A stretch of DNA of 64,000 bases from Adineta ricciae (GCA_905250025.1 CAJNOJ010000372.1:24856-88855); one strand, 5' to 3'. Shown: positions 42,364 through 52,503, counted from the first letter of the stretch. The notes: generated from the letters alone by a model not told the origin. A program made the numbers and translations.

Positions 42364-42434
42364 TTTCAAATAGTTCAATTGGTAGAATACCCGACCGGTT
42401 ATCGGAAGATATGGGTTCGAGTCCTGCTTTGATT
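42364..42434 (+). tRNA. tRNA-like sequence (pseudo-tRNA or tRNA-derived SINE head)
   Basis: It contains a good A box (tagttcaattggtagaatac) and B box (gggttcgagtcc) at tRNA spacing. The acceptor ends tttcaaa/tttgatt pair at five of seven positions. An anticodon stem cccga/tcgga pairs at four of five around the loop ccggtta, which would place GGT as anticodon but lacks the usual T33. The T stem is also weak. I favour a decayed tRNA or the head of a SINE over a functional tRNA gene. Confidence 0.4.
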
Positions 42435-42574
42435 TAGTGATCTTCTCGAACAAGTCTCTCGTACTTATTTGAACATGTCTCTGTGGATACATCTACTGAA
42501 ATGTCTTGTATGGCTTTCGTGGACGCATGAAATGATTATTTTAATTGAATTCCTTTATGTCGTCATTTCAAACT

Positions 42575-42607
42575 GACCCTCACCCTCACCCACACCCACA
42601 CCCTCAA
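42575..42607 (-). repeat. Telomere-like repeat tract
   Basis: The C-rich strand reads CCCTCACCCTCACCCACACC and continues CACACCCTCA. It includes CCCACA repeats, complement of TGTGGG, mixed with TGAGGG units. A matching shorter tract (cacaccctcaccctcat) is at 42331-42347. Confidence 0.6.
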
Positions 42608-43988
42608 GAATGTAAAGTTGTGTTATGACACACGTGCTTTATACAAAATCAAGTAGTTTTTATTGCTTATTTCTGAGAAACTTTGAAGAGCAGAACGCCA
42701 ATTACTGCGACTGGCTGTCTATGTAAACACAACGAATAGTCAGAGTGTACTATTGTACCTGACTAAGAATGTTCTTCGTCCGCAAAAGTAATTCTATTGA
42801 CGTTAATAAGCACGGTAGGAGAACGTATGTTGGTAAAAGTCGTGTATAACGTACCACTCTATTATGTTTAATGTTTCGGCGAAAATCTTTCTTTCCTATT
42901 CTTTTTTCTCTGACGTAAGTGAACAAGTAGCGCTCGTCGTGCCGACTCACTTAACCCTCGAGTGTAGAGAACAGGTATTTTTTCGTGTCCGCAATATGGC
43001 ACAAATTAGTCTAACAATTTTTCATACACGAAGAAACAATTCAGATGTTTTGCGCAGATATGTTTCGTAACTTTTGAAAACAAAATACTGAATTTTTCCT
43101 ACTCTTTTTGGAGAGACATGAAAAAGCCTCAATTTTATATTAGTAATACAATATGCAATAATAAGAAAGAAACCGTGGCGCCATACAATAAGCACTACGG
43201 CCACTTCAATCGAACAACATCACAACCATACACAACATATCAAATGCGCCACGAAGCATACACAAGAGTAAAAAATATAGAACGTCAAACAGAAATCTTA
43301 GTGTGCCCTAAGTCTATCCAACTTTCCAGGCATCCTCATCCTCATCTGCATACTTCTGCCCATCAACTTCACTACCACGAGACCACTCGCCATTCCATCC
43401 AGAAATAGGCAACTCCGCCAAAAACCATCTCCAACTCCCATTTATGAGTCCAACTGGAACAAACACTCAACTACAAAAGAATACTTTTACCATTAATGCA
43501 AATTTACTACAAACACCAACAGCAATCATCACTTACTCCTGTCCGTTTTCTTTCTTTGCCTTTGTCAAATTTCCATATACTGAACAGGTTTAACTCAAAG
43601 AATTCGGTTACATTTGACACATCTGAGTCTAGCGAATGTATCTTCTGATATCTGTATTTCTCGCCTTCAGTGTATTTAGGTACGGTAATACATACGATTA
43701 TTTATTGGTCGCTCTTTTCTTACTCCAAAAATCAGTTGCAGCTGCATAAAAGTTGGAACACCTAGCCATTTCAGCTGCCTTCTGACACCACTCCTAGCCA
43801 TTCTAAACCCCCATCAACTTCTTATTCCATTATGAACAGCTTGACAAAAACTGAACACCAGACCAACATAAAATCCTCCACTAAGGGCACAGATCCGCCG
43901 ATCATCGCTTCCAGCCACCTACCTGTAGGCACTCGCCCCAAAAAAACCACTGAACGTTCACCCACACTCAAACATCAACCCATAGTTT
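42608..43988. other. No gene recognised; C-rich towards the end
   Basis: Frames such as 43118-43408 and 43832-44038 are His/Thr/Pro-rich low-complexity translation with no conserved features. Confidence 0.4.
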
Positions 43989-44155
43989 CACCCAAGACCC
44001 CCACCCACGCTCATACAATCACCCATAGTTTCATCTAAGACCCCACCCAACTTCATACATCAACTCAGTTTCACCCGAGACCACCACCCACGCTCATACA
44101 TCAACTAATGTATTCACCCAAGAGCCGCACCCACACCCATACACCCACCCGATAG
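43989..44155 (+). repeat. Minisatellite, ~40-43-bp unit x4
   Basis: Four imperfect units starting CACCCAAGACCCCCACCCAC or similar begin at 43989, 44032, 44072 and 44115. Each contains a CATACA(T)C segment. The last units contain CCCACACCCATACACCCACC, again telomere-like. Confidence 0.75.
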
Positions 44156-44161
44156 ATTATT

Positions 44162-44262
44162 CCCTCGACTGTAGAGAGGGTCATATGAAATAAAATAGTT
44201 TGTCTGTCTGTCTGCTTGTGCCAGGGTCAAAGGTCAAAAAAACATTTTTTCCTACAATTATT
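44162..44262 (+). repeat. Dispersed repeat, copy 2
   Basis: Partner of 37330-37450. A (GTCT)n microsatellite (gtctgtctgtctg) sits in its middle. Confidence 0.6.
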
Positions 44263-44324
44263 GAAACAGATTGAAAACTTCTCCTGTGCTGGTCTTAGAA
44301 CGAGCGCGGATGAAGAGTGAAGGC

Positions 44325-44347
44325 GGGGGGGGGGGGGNNNNNNNNNN
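44325..44347. other. Poly-G run and 10-N assembly gap
   Basis: Thirteen consecutive G are followed by ten N, immediately left of duplicated block B. The left junction of copy B is therefore not observed. Confidence 0.9.
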
Positions 44348-44510
44348 ACGGATTTGGTCAGTGATAACAAGTGATCATTCAGGGGATACACAGAAAGACA
44401 ACGAAGGTGTTAAGAAGTTGTTATCTTGCATCCAATTCAAACTAAAAGGTATACCTCCATTCGTACTTCGACCGATGGTGCTAATGGCTGGCGTTAGAAA
44501 CAGATAGCTA

Positions 44511-45165
44511 ACTCAACTTCGAATGTCAATAGATATTTCGAAAGCAAATCTTCGTATAAAATTGTTTGTTAAAGAGAAAATTGGTTGGGTTAGATATACA
44601 TCTAGCTCGTATTCAGACACAGATGTGCGTATTGTTTTAAAACGTAGAGAAACGAATATTGCGACTGACGAATAGAAATCTCTTCTAAAAAGTCAAAATA
44701 TCAGTATAGGAGTATTGAATCTACATTGAGAAGGAGAGAGTGAAAAAGATGGACCATTTGTATACTTTGTTAAAAAATAATTCTACTGTGGACTTTTATC
44801 TTGTGCATCATATGTATTTCATCGCGATTGAAAAATTTGGTGTTGCTGTAATGATAGCTTAAACGATCTCTTGATTGTCAAGCAATTGACCAGTTTAAAT
44901 GATTAAATTCATCAAGTTTCATAGTACAGTACCTTTTAGTATTATGAAATTCAATGTGAATTCTTTTAGATGTGCTGATATTATCCGCGTGATAGTAACT
45001 TGTTTAATTGTGTATGAATTCGATCATTTATTTGGTGAGGTCTTGAAAATGAGGATGTTTACCTGTCACTCTCGCCTTTGCATCACAAACTTAAACAACA
45101 TCTACACAAGATTTCAAGTTAAATAAATTTTTAAAAGCATGCTGATCGGTTCCCCGCTGTTGAAC
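44511..45165. other. 3' flank of receptor gene B, no gene
   Basis: Homologous to 17641-18279; no conserved frame. Confidence 0.45.
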
Positions 45166-46176
45166 TCAGACATCTGCTACACCCGTTGGTATTGCTCTTC
45201 TTGCAGGTACGACAGTAGATCCAAAAGGCAGTTGTCTTGTTGACATGCAAAAGACCTTCTTTTCGATCACCTTGCGTAGTTCGGGATACTGACTTAAAGA
45301 TGTAAACGGAAACAGCAACGTGACGAGATAACTGAAAAAATAGAAATAACTGCTAGCTTGAACGCCATACTGTGACGGTAGGCCGCATAGATGAGCGAAC
45401 GTAATGAGGTAGATCGGCAGATTGATGCACATGTTGACACCAGACACCAAACACAATTGGATAATCATTCGTCGTTGCTTCCGCCATTGATCGGATTGAC
45501 GAAGACGCCGCTTCTGCCATTGAACGCGCAGAATAAGACCAATGCTAACAACACTCTCCAATATAATCGGTGCACAGTTGTTAGCAAACAAATCCCATTT
45601 GCCAAAAACGCCATAGGATTGATAACAAGGAGACTCGCCACATACTGGCACTGTGTAATCATACCCATTTTCACAGGGAATAAAGAAAAAGGCGATGATA
45701 TAGAAGACAAGAGTGTATATGACGAGAACAATGAGAGGAGAGTAATGAAAAATAAAACGCCTTCTTCGATTCATTATCCATTGATAATGAAATATTAAAA
45801 TATGCCGTTCGATGGCCATCCAAGCCAAGAGAATAACACCTCCGTTATAAAAAGTAATGTCAATAAACCACCAAGTGAGACAAGCAGCTGGGCTCGAAGG
45901 TTGCAGAGGACCATTCTGATAAGCATTAAGATACAAAATGATATCCGGTAATTGAACCAGTAGATTCATGAGAAGGATAACGAGAATCGTATGATTTTGT
46001 AATGCATGTCGCCGAGCTCGATTGGTGACGATGTGGATAATGATACAGAACGTGCAGATGACCGATGGAACATCGATTAAAAATAGAAACCAGAAACGAG
46101 CCACACGCGGTGGAGAAATTTCTGAATCTCCGGACGAAGCATTGCTATCATTATTAGAGCTGTTGGTTGTAGACAT
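45166..46176 (-). CDS. Rhodopsin-like seven-TM receptor, copy B
   Basis: 336 residues, single exon, ATG at 46176 (MSTTNSSNN). It is nearly identical to copy A throughout the seven TM segments, with the same IERHILIFH after TM3 and the same extracellular Cys pattern (CENGYDYTVPVCGESPCY). Differences are scattered: LLMNLLVQ for LLINLPVQ, GKWDLF for GEWDLF, and one extra Lys at the start of the C-terminal tail (VIEKKVF versus VIKKIF). No frame damage. The tail is Arg/Pro-rich and ends GVADV. Expected at the plasma membrane; ligand unknown. Two intact near-identical copies imply either redundancy or a very recent duplication. Confidence 0.85.
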   Translation of the reverse strand: MSTTNSSNNDSNASSGDSEISPPRVARFWFLFLIDVPSVICTFCIIIHIVTNRARRHALQNHTILVILLMNLLVQLPDIILYLNAYQNGPLQPSSPAACLTWWFIDITFYNGGVILLAWMAIERHILIFHYQWIMNRRRRFIFHYSPLIVLVIYTLVFYIIAFFFIPCENGYDYTVPVCGESPCYQSYGVFGKWDLFANNCAPIILESVVSIGLILRVQWQKRRLRQSDQWRKQRRMIIQLCLVSGVNMCINLPIYLITFAHLCGLPSQYGVQASSYFYFFSYLVTLLFPFTSLSQYPELRKVIEKKVFCMSTRQLPFGSTVVPARRAIPTGVADV

Positions 46177-47110
46177 ATTCTGACAGGAGTGAAAAATATG
46201 AAAATGAACAACACTTTTTTTTATCTATTTTCTGCATGAATGTAGTGTCAGCGTGAAAATCATGAATTTAGTTTGGCAGATGTTTATCTGCCACGATGAG
46301 CCGAAGTTCGGCATTATACGTAAAGAGAGAATCAGTCAAGTAAATAAATCTCTATCTCTCTCTTGTCGAGGAGAATTCTGGTAGACATAAATTGTTTATA
46401 TGTCTCCTTGGTTGATTGAAAATAGAACCCAAATGAAAAGTTTTTTTTTCTTATGCTGATTAATCGAACAATAATCGCAGAAAAGACATTGTGAACGCTG
46501 TATGTGCATCATCAGTAATACATGATGACATGAATGGCCTCGCCGCTTTTCATTCAACCATTCCGACAAATATTTTTCCGGGCGGAAAGGGGGATGGTTT
46601 TTTCTCTCTCTTCACAAGATGGTATGAAATCACACGTTGCCTATCAAATATTGACTAACGGAAAAAAAGAGAAAACTAAGGCTTCTCTGTAGAATTCAAT
46701 GCATATCACCATTCTTGAAACGTCTAGATCGCTTTTCAAGAAAAAATTGTAGAGTAAATCACAAGTTGAATATATGATCACGTGACACCGAATAGCGTCA
46801 AGGATGAAATCAAATATCGAAACAGAATTTATGCGATTTCAATATTACATAAATATTATAACCTCAGGGTAAGTTATAACTTTTGATTTTTCAAAAAATC
46901 GTTTTAACGTTCACTACGACTATAGATTACAGATAGATCAAAGCTGTACAACATGAGATGTTTGTAAGCCTTTCGTTACCGAACATAATTTCACTTTTAG
47001 TCTGTGTTGGTTCTCAACAGTTACAGTATTTAATCACGGTAAAAAAATTTCCGCCTTCGCAGAAACAGCAAGCAATACATCACTAAAAAGTATCCATTAG
47101 ATGTTTAAGT
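46177..47110. other. Intergenic, conserved between copies, no gene
   Basis: Homologous to 19288-20180, with small indels only. Confidence 0.45.
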
Positions 47111-47674
47111 CTATTGAGATTTCTGTTGTTGTTGCTTTTCCAATGGGTAATTTCGTCGTCTCCAGAACCACTGTAAGACATTGAATGTGAAAAGACTCCC
47201 TGAGACGATTACAGCTGACATCTTCACTAGTCCAAAGTAGCAAGCCAAGTTCATAACAAAATCATTTCGTTCCGGGAAAATTTCCAAAACATATCTCTCC
47301 GCAATATTTTCCAGATAATCAAAAACCATGCAGACCAATGGAGCAATTAGATAGTAACGCCCTTTTCCAAAAGCGATATTTGATGAACTTATTGACAAAA
47401 ACATTAGAAATGGGAAAACAAAATCGACATAATTGACTAATCGATACGCATTACGTCCACCTTCACCCAGGTTCGATAGCACTTGGTATCCTTCATCAGC
47501 AGTGTAATAAGTCATTGTGTCAAGAACTGTCGGTATTGTAGTTAAGGAGACTGAAATAGTATAATCGTTCAGTGGTTTCGCGAGAAAATAGAGATTAATG
47601 GCCGTTAAAGACCACAAGAGTAGAATAATGTATATATTATCCAACGATTTCAGAAGTTTATAAAGTTGTTCCAT
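47111..47674 (-). CDS. Four-TM membrane protein of unknown function, copy B
   Basis: 187 residues from ATG 47674 (MEQLYKLLKSLDN). Same four membrane segments and the same loop motif (YTADEGYQVLSNLGEGGRNAY) as copy A; 8 residues differ, 5 of them in the last 35 (for example NYPLEKQQQQ for NYSLEKQQRQ). Transcribed away from the S33 gene across a 790-bp shared intergenic region, as in A. Function unknown; the preserved frame argues that both copies are, or recently were, functional. Confidence 0.75.
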   Translation of the reverse strand: MEQLYKLLKSLDNIYIILLLWSLTAINLYFLAKPLNDYTISVSLTTIPTVLDTMTYYTADEGYQVLSNLGEGGRNAYRLVNYVDFVFPFLMFLSISSSNIAFGKGRYYLIAPLVCMVFDYLENIAERYVLEIFPERNDFVMNLACYFGLVKMSAVIVSGSLFTFNVLQWFWRRRNYPLEKQQQQKSQ

Positions 47675-48464
47675 GGTAATCGCAAAAAAATACTGTATAA
47701 TAAGCTTGTTTACTACATGTGTCGTGCGGGTGTTTATGTTCGTTACCTTTTCTTATATACATAAACGACAAAGTTTATTGAATTTTTTTCTGCGTTCTGT
47801 TCTTGCACTAAAATAACACTGCGCTGCACTGCTTTTCTTCTTCTCTAATCAAATTTTTTGCGAAAGAACGTGGTATATATTCAGGCAGGCGAAATCAACA
47901 CAATTATAGTTATTCGTATGAAAAGTTGAAGAGGACCCTCGTTCTTTCCAATTTTAATCAATACAAGAATCAATAAAGACTAAAAATAATCGATTTGATA
48001 TGCAAAGACTCCTTCGATAGTTCTATAGTCACATCAAAACTTAAATATTACACTCAATATTGTACCAAAACCATGTTTTTGACATTGATACATACCTATT
48101 TCAGCTATGGGAAATATGTGAAAAGCTACTCAAGTAGTTTTAACAACGATAATATTTAAGAGCATTCCAATATAGCTTTCTCTTCACGGTTCGAACTCTT
48201 TGAACAGATTCTCGCATGTAGTGGTCTAAATCCACGTAATGAAATCCCAATCATGATTCTTTTGACACACATACATCTTATGCTGATAAAAGAAATATTA
48301 TCTCATATAACGCCATACGACTCCGTTTTTCGTATCATGTACTTATCTATATTCTTTGATATGACTCATCGATAAACAAACGGAATCTTTAAAAGCGCAT
48401 CTAAAACAAGGGCAAATGATTCATATTACTTCTTATCGACAGCTTCATAGGACATTCTGTATTC
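47675..48464. promoter_or_regulatory. Divergent intergenic region (copy B)
   Basis: Homologue of 20745-21536. Only small substitutions and short indels (for example TTTTTGTCTTC versus TTTCTCTTC near 48178). Probable bidirectional promoter region; no motif assigned. Confidence 0.35.
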
Positions 48465-50153
48465 ATGTTAGTTGTTTTCACGTTTCCTATTTTTCTTACT
48501 CTTCAACTGGCAAAAGCTGGAGCGATTAATTATGTTCCATTGAATGGTTGCCAATGGTCTAATTGCAATGTGAACGATGCAATTCCACCTCTTGCAAATT
48601 ACTCAATTGATTGTTGTGAACTCAAAGTTCCTCTCAATTATGCCAAGACAAATGGAACGAAGATTTCTATATCAATGACACGTCTCACTCCTTCCAATAA
48701 GAATCATACCACGAACAATACTCTTTTCTTTCTGACAGGTGGCCCAGGTTCATCCGGTTGGACGGCCATTCAATATATACCAATTCTTTTTCCAGCACAT
48801 TACGGTATAACTGTTATACTTCCTGATCATCGTGGTGTTGGACTGTCAACTCCATTGACTTGTGATGATCATGGATCACAGAATCTAACCATTGACTGTA
48901 TTTCTTATTTGACTTCAAAATGGAGTATAGATGGTTTAAATCAATTTTCAATTACTTCAGCAGCTCAAGACTTGTCAGTTCAAATTCATTCTTATCAATC
49001 TGTCAGTTCTGGTCGCGTGTCCGTCTATAGTTTGAGTTATGGAACCATATGGCTCGATCGTTTTCTTCAGATCTATCCAAATATGGTTCAGTCAGCTATT
49101 ATGGACGGTGTTATGCATCCACAACTGTTTTCTATGAGTCGCTATGATCTTTGGACATCATTAGTTGCTTCGCGATTTTTAGGTTACTGTCAATTTCAAC
49201 CGGAATGTAATCGATATTTTCCTGTCCATGAACCACCTCAAATAATGCTAGCTAGGATACTTAAGGAAGTAGATCAAAACAACCAACCATGTATTAATGC
49301 TCATCTTTTGAAATATCATATAACTAGCGATAAGCTTCGAGGTCTATTTCGTGGTTTGATGTCATCGAGCCGCTCATTTTATAGTCGTACTATTATACCA
49401 GCCGTTATCTTTCGTTTAAATCGTTGTAATTCTGATGATGTCAAAATACTGAATTTTTTCTTCAAAGCTACTCTTGGTAGAACGGAAAAGTTAAGCGAAA
49501 GTCGTTCAACTCCTCCACCCGCACTTTACGATTCTCTTGTACTCGGTTTTAACATAATTCAATCAGAACTTTGGTTAGGTAAAGATGAAGAAGAAGTCGA
49601 TGAAGAAACGCTATCCGCTTGGCATAATTCAACATTAATGGCTCTCGAAAATTTTAAACTGTTTACATCTCTACGATCTGCATGGCCTAAGTATCCATTA
49701 GATGAATATTATCATAGAATAGCAATTAATGCAAATGTACTAATGTTATCAGGGCAACTCGATCCAGCAACACATCTTGATTATGCTACTCATCTTGCAA
49801 CAATGACACGTAAATCACGGACATTTTACACTATTCCATTGGTTGGCCATGTTGCTATTCTTACGACATTAGTTGATTATAAATGTCCACTAAAACTTAT
49901 TTGTTCATGGGCATTTCCAAATTTATTTCCATCTGAATGGAATGATCCAAACTGTATCCAGGAATTTCCAACGGCGATAGATTTTGTTGGAAATGGTGAA
50001 AAAGAGCAAGAATATTCGATAATGTACTTGAATATATCAAAACCATTTGAAGATATTAACTTAACAACTCCGTCGAGCTCAAATGTTCGCTCAATAAGCG
50101 TATACAAGTTCCTCACATACTTTGTACTAGTATTTCTAACATTGTTTATCTAG
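48465..50153 (+). CDS. Peptidase S33 / tripeptidyl-aminopeptidase-like hydrolase, copy B, likely GPI-anchored
   Basis: 562 residues, intact. Oxyanion GGPGSSG, nucleophile Ser191, Asp433 and His462 are all kept, as are the signal peptide and the terminal hydrophobic tail. I count 12 substitutions relative to copy A: D37N, D279A, Q283K, V310I, E338G, G381E, V406A, V469L, T504A, G538S, A546V and Q548K. None lies in a catalytic motif; several cluster in the C-terminal stalk before the anchor signal and in the lid region (279-381), where substrate preference would be set. Expected to act outside the cell on short peptides. The first ~750 nt of the gene are almost unchanged between copies while the 3' half carries most differences. 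Confidence 0.85.
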   Translation: MLVVFTFPIFLTLQLAKAGAINYVPLNGCQWSNCNVNDAIPPLANYSIDCCELKVPLNYAKTNGTKISISMTRLTPSNKNHTTNNTLFFLTGGPGSSGWTAIQYIPILFPAHYGITVILPDHRGVGLSTPLTCDDHGSQNLTIDCISYLTSKWSIDGLNQFSITSAAQDLSVQIHSYQSVSSGRVSVYSLSYGTIWLDRFLQIYPNMVQSAIMDGVMHPQLFSMSRYDLWTSLVASRFLGYCQFQPECNRYFPVHEPPQIMLARILKEVDQNNQPCINAHLLKYHITSDKLRGLFRGLMSSSRSFYSRTIIPAVIFRLNRCNSDDVKILNFFFKATLGRTEKLSESRSTPPPALYDSLVLGFNIIQSELWLGKDEEEVDEETLSAWHNSTLMALENFKLFTSLRSAWPKYPLDEYYHRIAINANVLMLSGQLDPATHLDYATHLATMTRKSRTFYTIPLVGHVAILTTLVDYKCPLKLICSWAFPNLFPSEWNDPNCIQEFPTAIDFVGNGEKEQEYSIMYLNISKPFEDINLTTPSSSNVRSISVYKFLTYFVLVFLTLFI

Positions 50154-50194
50154 GGTGATTGTACGATTAAAGATGTCAATACACGTATTTAGCC

Positions 50195-50470
50195 TCAGTT
50201 CGAGCAGAACTTTTCAGATTTAGATTTCTGCTTTATGAACATTATTATCGACGGGTGAGTGAGGATAGATGGCCGTTGAGCGCCCGAGTGCGCTTTGTAG
50301 TTGATGTTTTCGTCGGTATGAAGAAAAGAAGAACCGGTGCGATCGTTGCATCGCCAGTACTTCACTTTCCCACGATTCTGGTTCAATGTGTAGATGTATC
50401 CATCGTACAGAGCCACACGCCTTCCCTTTGTCGTCTTACTAAACTTGAGGATAATCGTGCTAGTTGCCAT
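50195..50470 (-). CDS. FLYWCH-type zinc finger, copy B (open frame, one zinc ligand lost)
   Basis: 91 residues from ATG 50470 (MATSTIILKFSKTTKGRRV). Layout: G-R-R-V-A-L-Y-D-G-Y-I-Y, KVKYWRC, FLH and a distal His, as in FLYWCH fingers. The frame is intact, unlike copy A, but the second zinc Cys is Gly here (DRTGSSFLH versus DRICSTFLH in A, TGT to GGT), so zinc binding is probably impaired. A 12-residue segment before the C-terminus is deleted relative to A. It could be a small DNA-binding protein or a detached domain of a larger transposase-related gene. It is convergent with the S33 gene, with 41 bp between stops. Confidence 0.6.
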   Translation of the reverse strand: MATSTIILKFSKTTKGRRVALYDGYIYTLNQNRGKVKYWRCNDRTGSSFLHTDENINYKAHSGAQRPSILTHPSIIMFIKQKSKSEKFCSN

Positions 50471-50956
50471 GATAAAGGAAAAAGGAAAAGGAACCTGTAT
50501 ATATAACAGAACAGCTTGATTCACTGATACTACGCCTATCAGCGAGCGAAACGTTAGCCAATTAATACGAAAATGTTTATAATTTAGAACAAAGAAAGTT
50601 ATAGTGATCTATTTTTCTTCCTCATGTTCCGAAAAAGGAATACTTTTCATCAAAGTGGTCAGTGCAAAATTAGATTATGAGCTTAGATTTATTGATAAAG
50701 TGCATATACGTACGAGCATAAAGACAGAAGGTAGTAAAATAATAATACATTACGGTTAAAAGATTGATTTTTGACGCAATAAATAGTTGACGGAATACCT
50801 GTCGACAAGATGTCTGTTGACAAACAGTGTTGTCGATGATTGATATGCAATTCTTGCCGAGAACGAACAAATTCGGCATAAACAAAGTCATCAACGCGTT
50901 TTATTTTTTGTGCTTTTGTAATCTGAACATTAATGTATTGCTTGATGCAGCGTAAT
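50471..50956. other. Intergenic, no gene
   Basis: Matches 23581-23934 plus about 110 extra bases. It is the uninterrupted (empty) site for the TIR element of copy A near 50936. Confidence 0.5.
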
Positions 50957-51366
50957 TACTCTTAATATTTTATTTTATGGTCAGCTTGATCGTTTTTTAA
51001 AGAAAGTTTATCGACGTCTTATCAAGAGAAAGGGAATGAGACAGAGGCATTCTTCCAATGATACGAGATGAAGGAATGATTTTTGCATCACGGGGAGCAT
51101 TAGATCGAGGCAATTTCAAAACGCAAGAACAAATTGAAGCCATGGAGACGGCTGGCGAGATAGGAAGATCACCTATTGGACCGCTCAAAGCTAATGAACG
51201 ACGCGTTGAAAGTAAGTTTAATAAAGAAGAAATCAACCGCACATGTGATTTCAAACTTGGCTATCTGTTTGATTGTATGGATAGGTATCCAAGTAAAAAA
51301 TGGCTCATAGAAGCGACTGGTAACTATGATTGGGCGGAATTGCCTGAAAGTATCGATGCAAGTTAA
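50957..51366 (+). pseudogene. Aldo-keto reductase relic, copy B (internal deletion)
   Basis: A frame with ATG 51058 encodes 102 residues: MIRDEGMIFASRGALDRGNF and TQEQIEAMETAGEIGRS, matching the C-terminal region of aryl-alcohol-dehydrogenase-type AKRs. It then jumps to NKEEINRTCDF and LIEATGNYDWAELPES. Relative to copy A about 180 nt (24399-24578), which encode the PIVG cofactor loop, are deleted. One further base is also lost, which by chance returns the tail to the same frame. The cofactor-binding and catalytic parts are missing, so it is not an enzyme even though the frame is open. Confidence 0.65.
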
Positions 51367-51623
51367 CGTCAGACAAATATGTAGTTACTTATTGATCAAT
51401 ATTCTTGTCACTCATATCGAGAGATACGCAAATATGAATATCGTTTGTGTTGTCAAAAACTCCATCTACGTTTTTACTTCCACTCATTTTATATCAGAAA
51501 AATAAGCATGAAATAAACTACATTATATGTTGTTTTTCATTGGCATGAGAGTGAAATTTTTCATCAGAGAATGTTTTCACTTACTTATTTGTTTAATTAA
51601 ATCAATGTGACACCGCAACACAA
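51367..51623. other. Intergenic, no gene
   Basis: Homologous to 24741-25001. Confidence 0.35.
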
Positions 51624-51791
51624 ATGAGCACAACGATAGAACAACCGCTTTCTAAGTTGGATGACGATCGGTCTTCTCATACAAATACAATGACGAAAAT
51701 CAGAAGGGCTGAAAAATGCATAGCTGTATGTAACTGCTGTTGTCACTTTTGCTGCATAATTTTAAGTTGTATAGACTTTTTTGAACAATAA
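51624..51791 (+). CDS. 55-residue Cys-rich small ORF, copy B
   Basis: Same length and frame as 25002-25169, with substitutions N2S, F9L, one Thr to Met and one Tyr to Cys. The C-terminal Cys-rich hydrophobic segment is preserved (VCNCCCHFCCIILSC). Function unknown. Confidence 0.35.
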   Translation: MSTTIEQPLSKLDDDRSSHTNTMTKIRRAEKCIAVCNCCCHFCCIILSCIDFFEQ

Positions 51792-52029
51792 TAAAACCAA
51801 AATTTACCTTTTATTCGAAAATAATGTTTATTCTTGCTATCAGCGTAGGAAGCCACACGAATACTTACATTCGAAGTGTAACAAATCTCAGCTGACTACA
51901 GTATAAGACGTGCTACCGGTCCTACTTACAGGCCCATTAGACACTATCATTCTTGCCATCTACTTTTCCTTTCGTGTATTTTTACACTGATTCAAATTCG
52001 ATGCGCATAGTATCAATATTTTTTTCCGT

Positions 52030-52503
52030 TTATGGTGCAGAAAAGGTAATTGGCGTATGACCGATCAGTATAATGATACGAGTGTCGAATATAACATCTA
52101 TTTCGATCAATTTTCCTGAGTTCTTTTTGCACACATATTTTTTATTACAAACAGCACATTCCTTCGCTTTCATTGAACAGTAAGTAGAACGCTCTGATTT
52201 AGATTGATCACATCCGAAGAGAATAAATACGAGGCTCGAGACATTTATCACATTCTGAAAAATTCTTCGAAGGTCTTGTAGTATTACACTGATACTCTGT
52301 TCGAAAAAGTGCAATCGTGTCGAAAGTATATCCAGGTTTTGTACACATTGTTCTATGTTAATTTTTGTAGTGGGCATCAGAGTAACTACGGAAAAGCTCT
52401 CCAATGAATCCAAAACAGAATTGAAATACAAATCGGGCAAAAAGGTCTTGGAAATCAAGCTAATGAGTACAGTTGAATCAACTAGTCGCGTGAACGGAAT
52501 CAA
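52030..52503 (-). CDS. 157-residue protein of unknown function, copy B (5' part broken)
   Basis: Partner of 25411-25884 with the same Cys cluster near the C-terminus and the same absence of an ATG. In B the upstream frame (SSVYFSKECQ, then FELNNAFIDQMKLIVDS) is open further than in A, but it is joined to the main frame only through a 22-nt direct repeat (GTTGATTC), which shifts the frame. Either an old frameshift or an atypical tiny intron. Confidence 0.4.
   Translation of the reverse strand: MIPFTRLVDSTVLISLISKTFLPDLYFNSVLDSLESFSVVTLMPTTKINIEQCVQNLDILSTRLHFFEQSISVILQDLRRIFQNVINVSSLVFILFGCDQSKSERSTYCSMKAKECAVCNKKYVCKKNSGKLIEIDVIFDTRIIILIGHTPITFSAP

Noticed and set aside
41612-42492. Minus-strand frames rich in NSIQF and QLNS
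   Set aside because: Translation of GAATT-type simple sequence.
43118-44038. His/Thr/Pro-rich frames
   Set aside because: Low-complexity C-rich DNA; no start context, domain or conservation.
43989-44155. CRISPR-like appearance of regularly spaced repeats
   Set aside because: Units are imperfect and contiguous without unique spacers, and the genome is eukaryotic; it is a minisatellite.
51058-51366. 102-residue open frame as an intact gene
   Set aside because: It is a remnant of an AKR with the cofactor loop deleted; the open frame is accidental compared with copy A.
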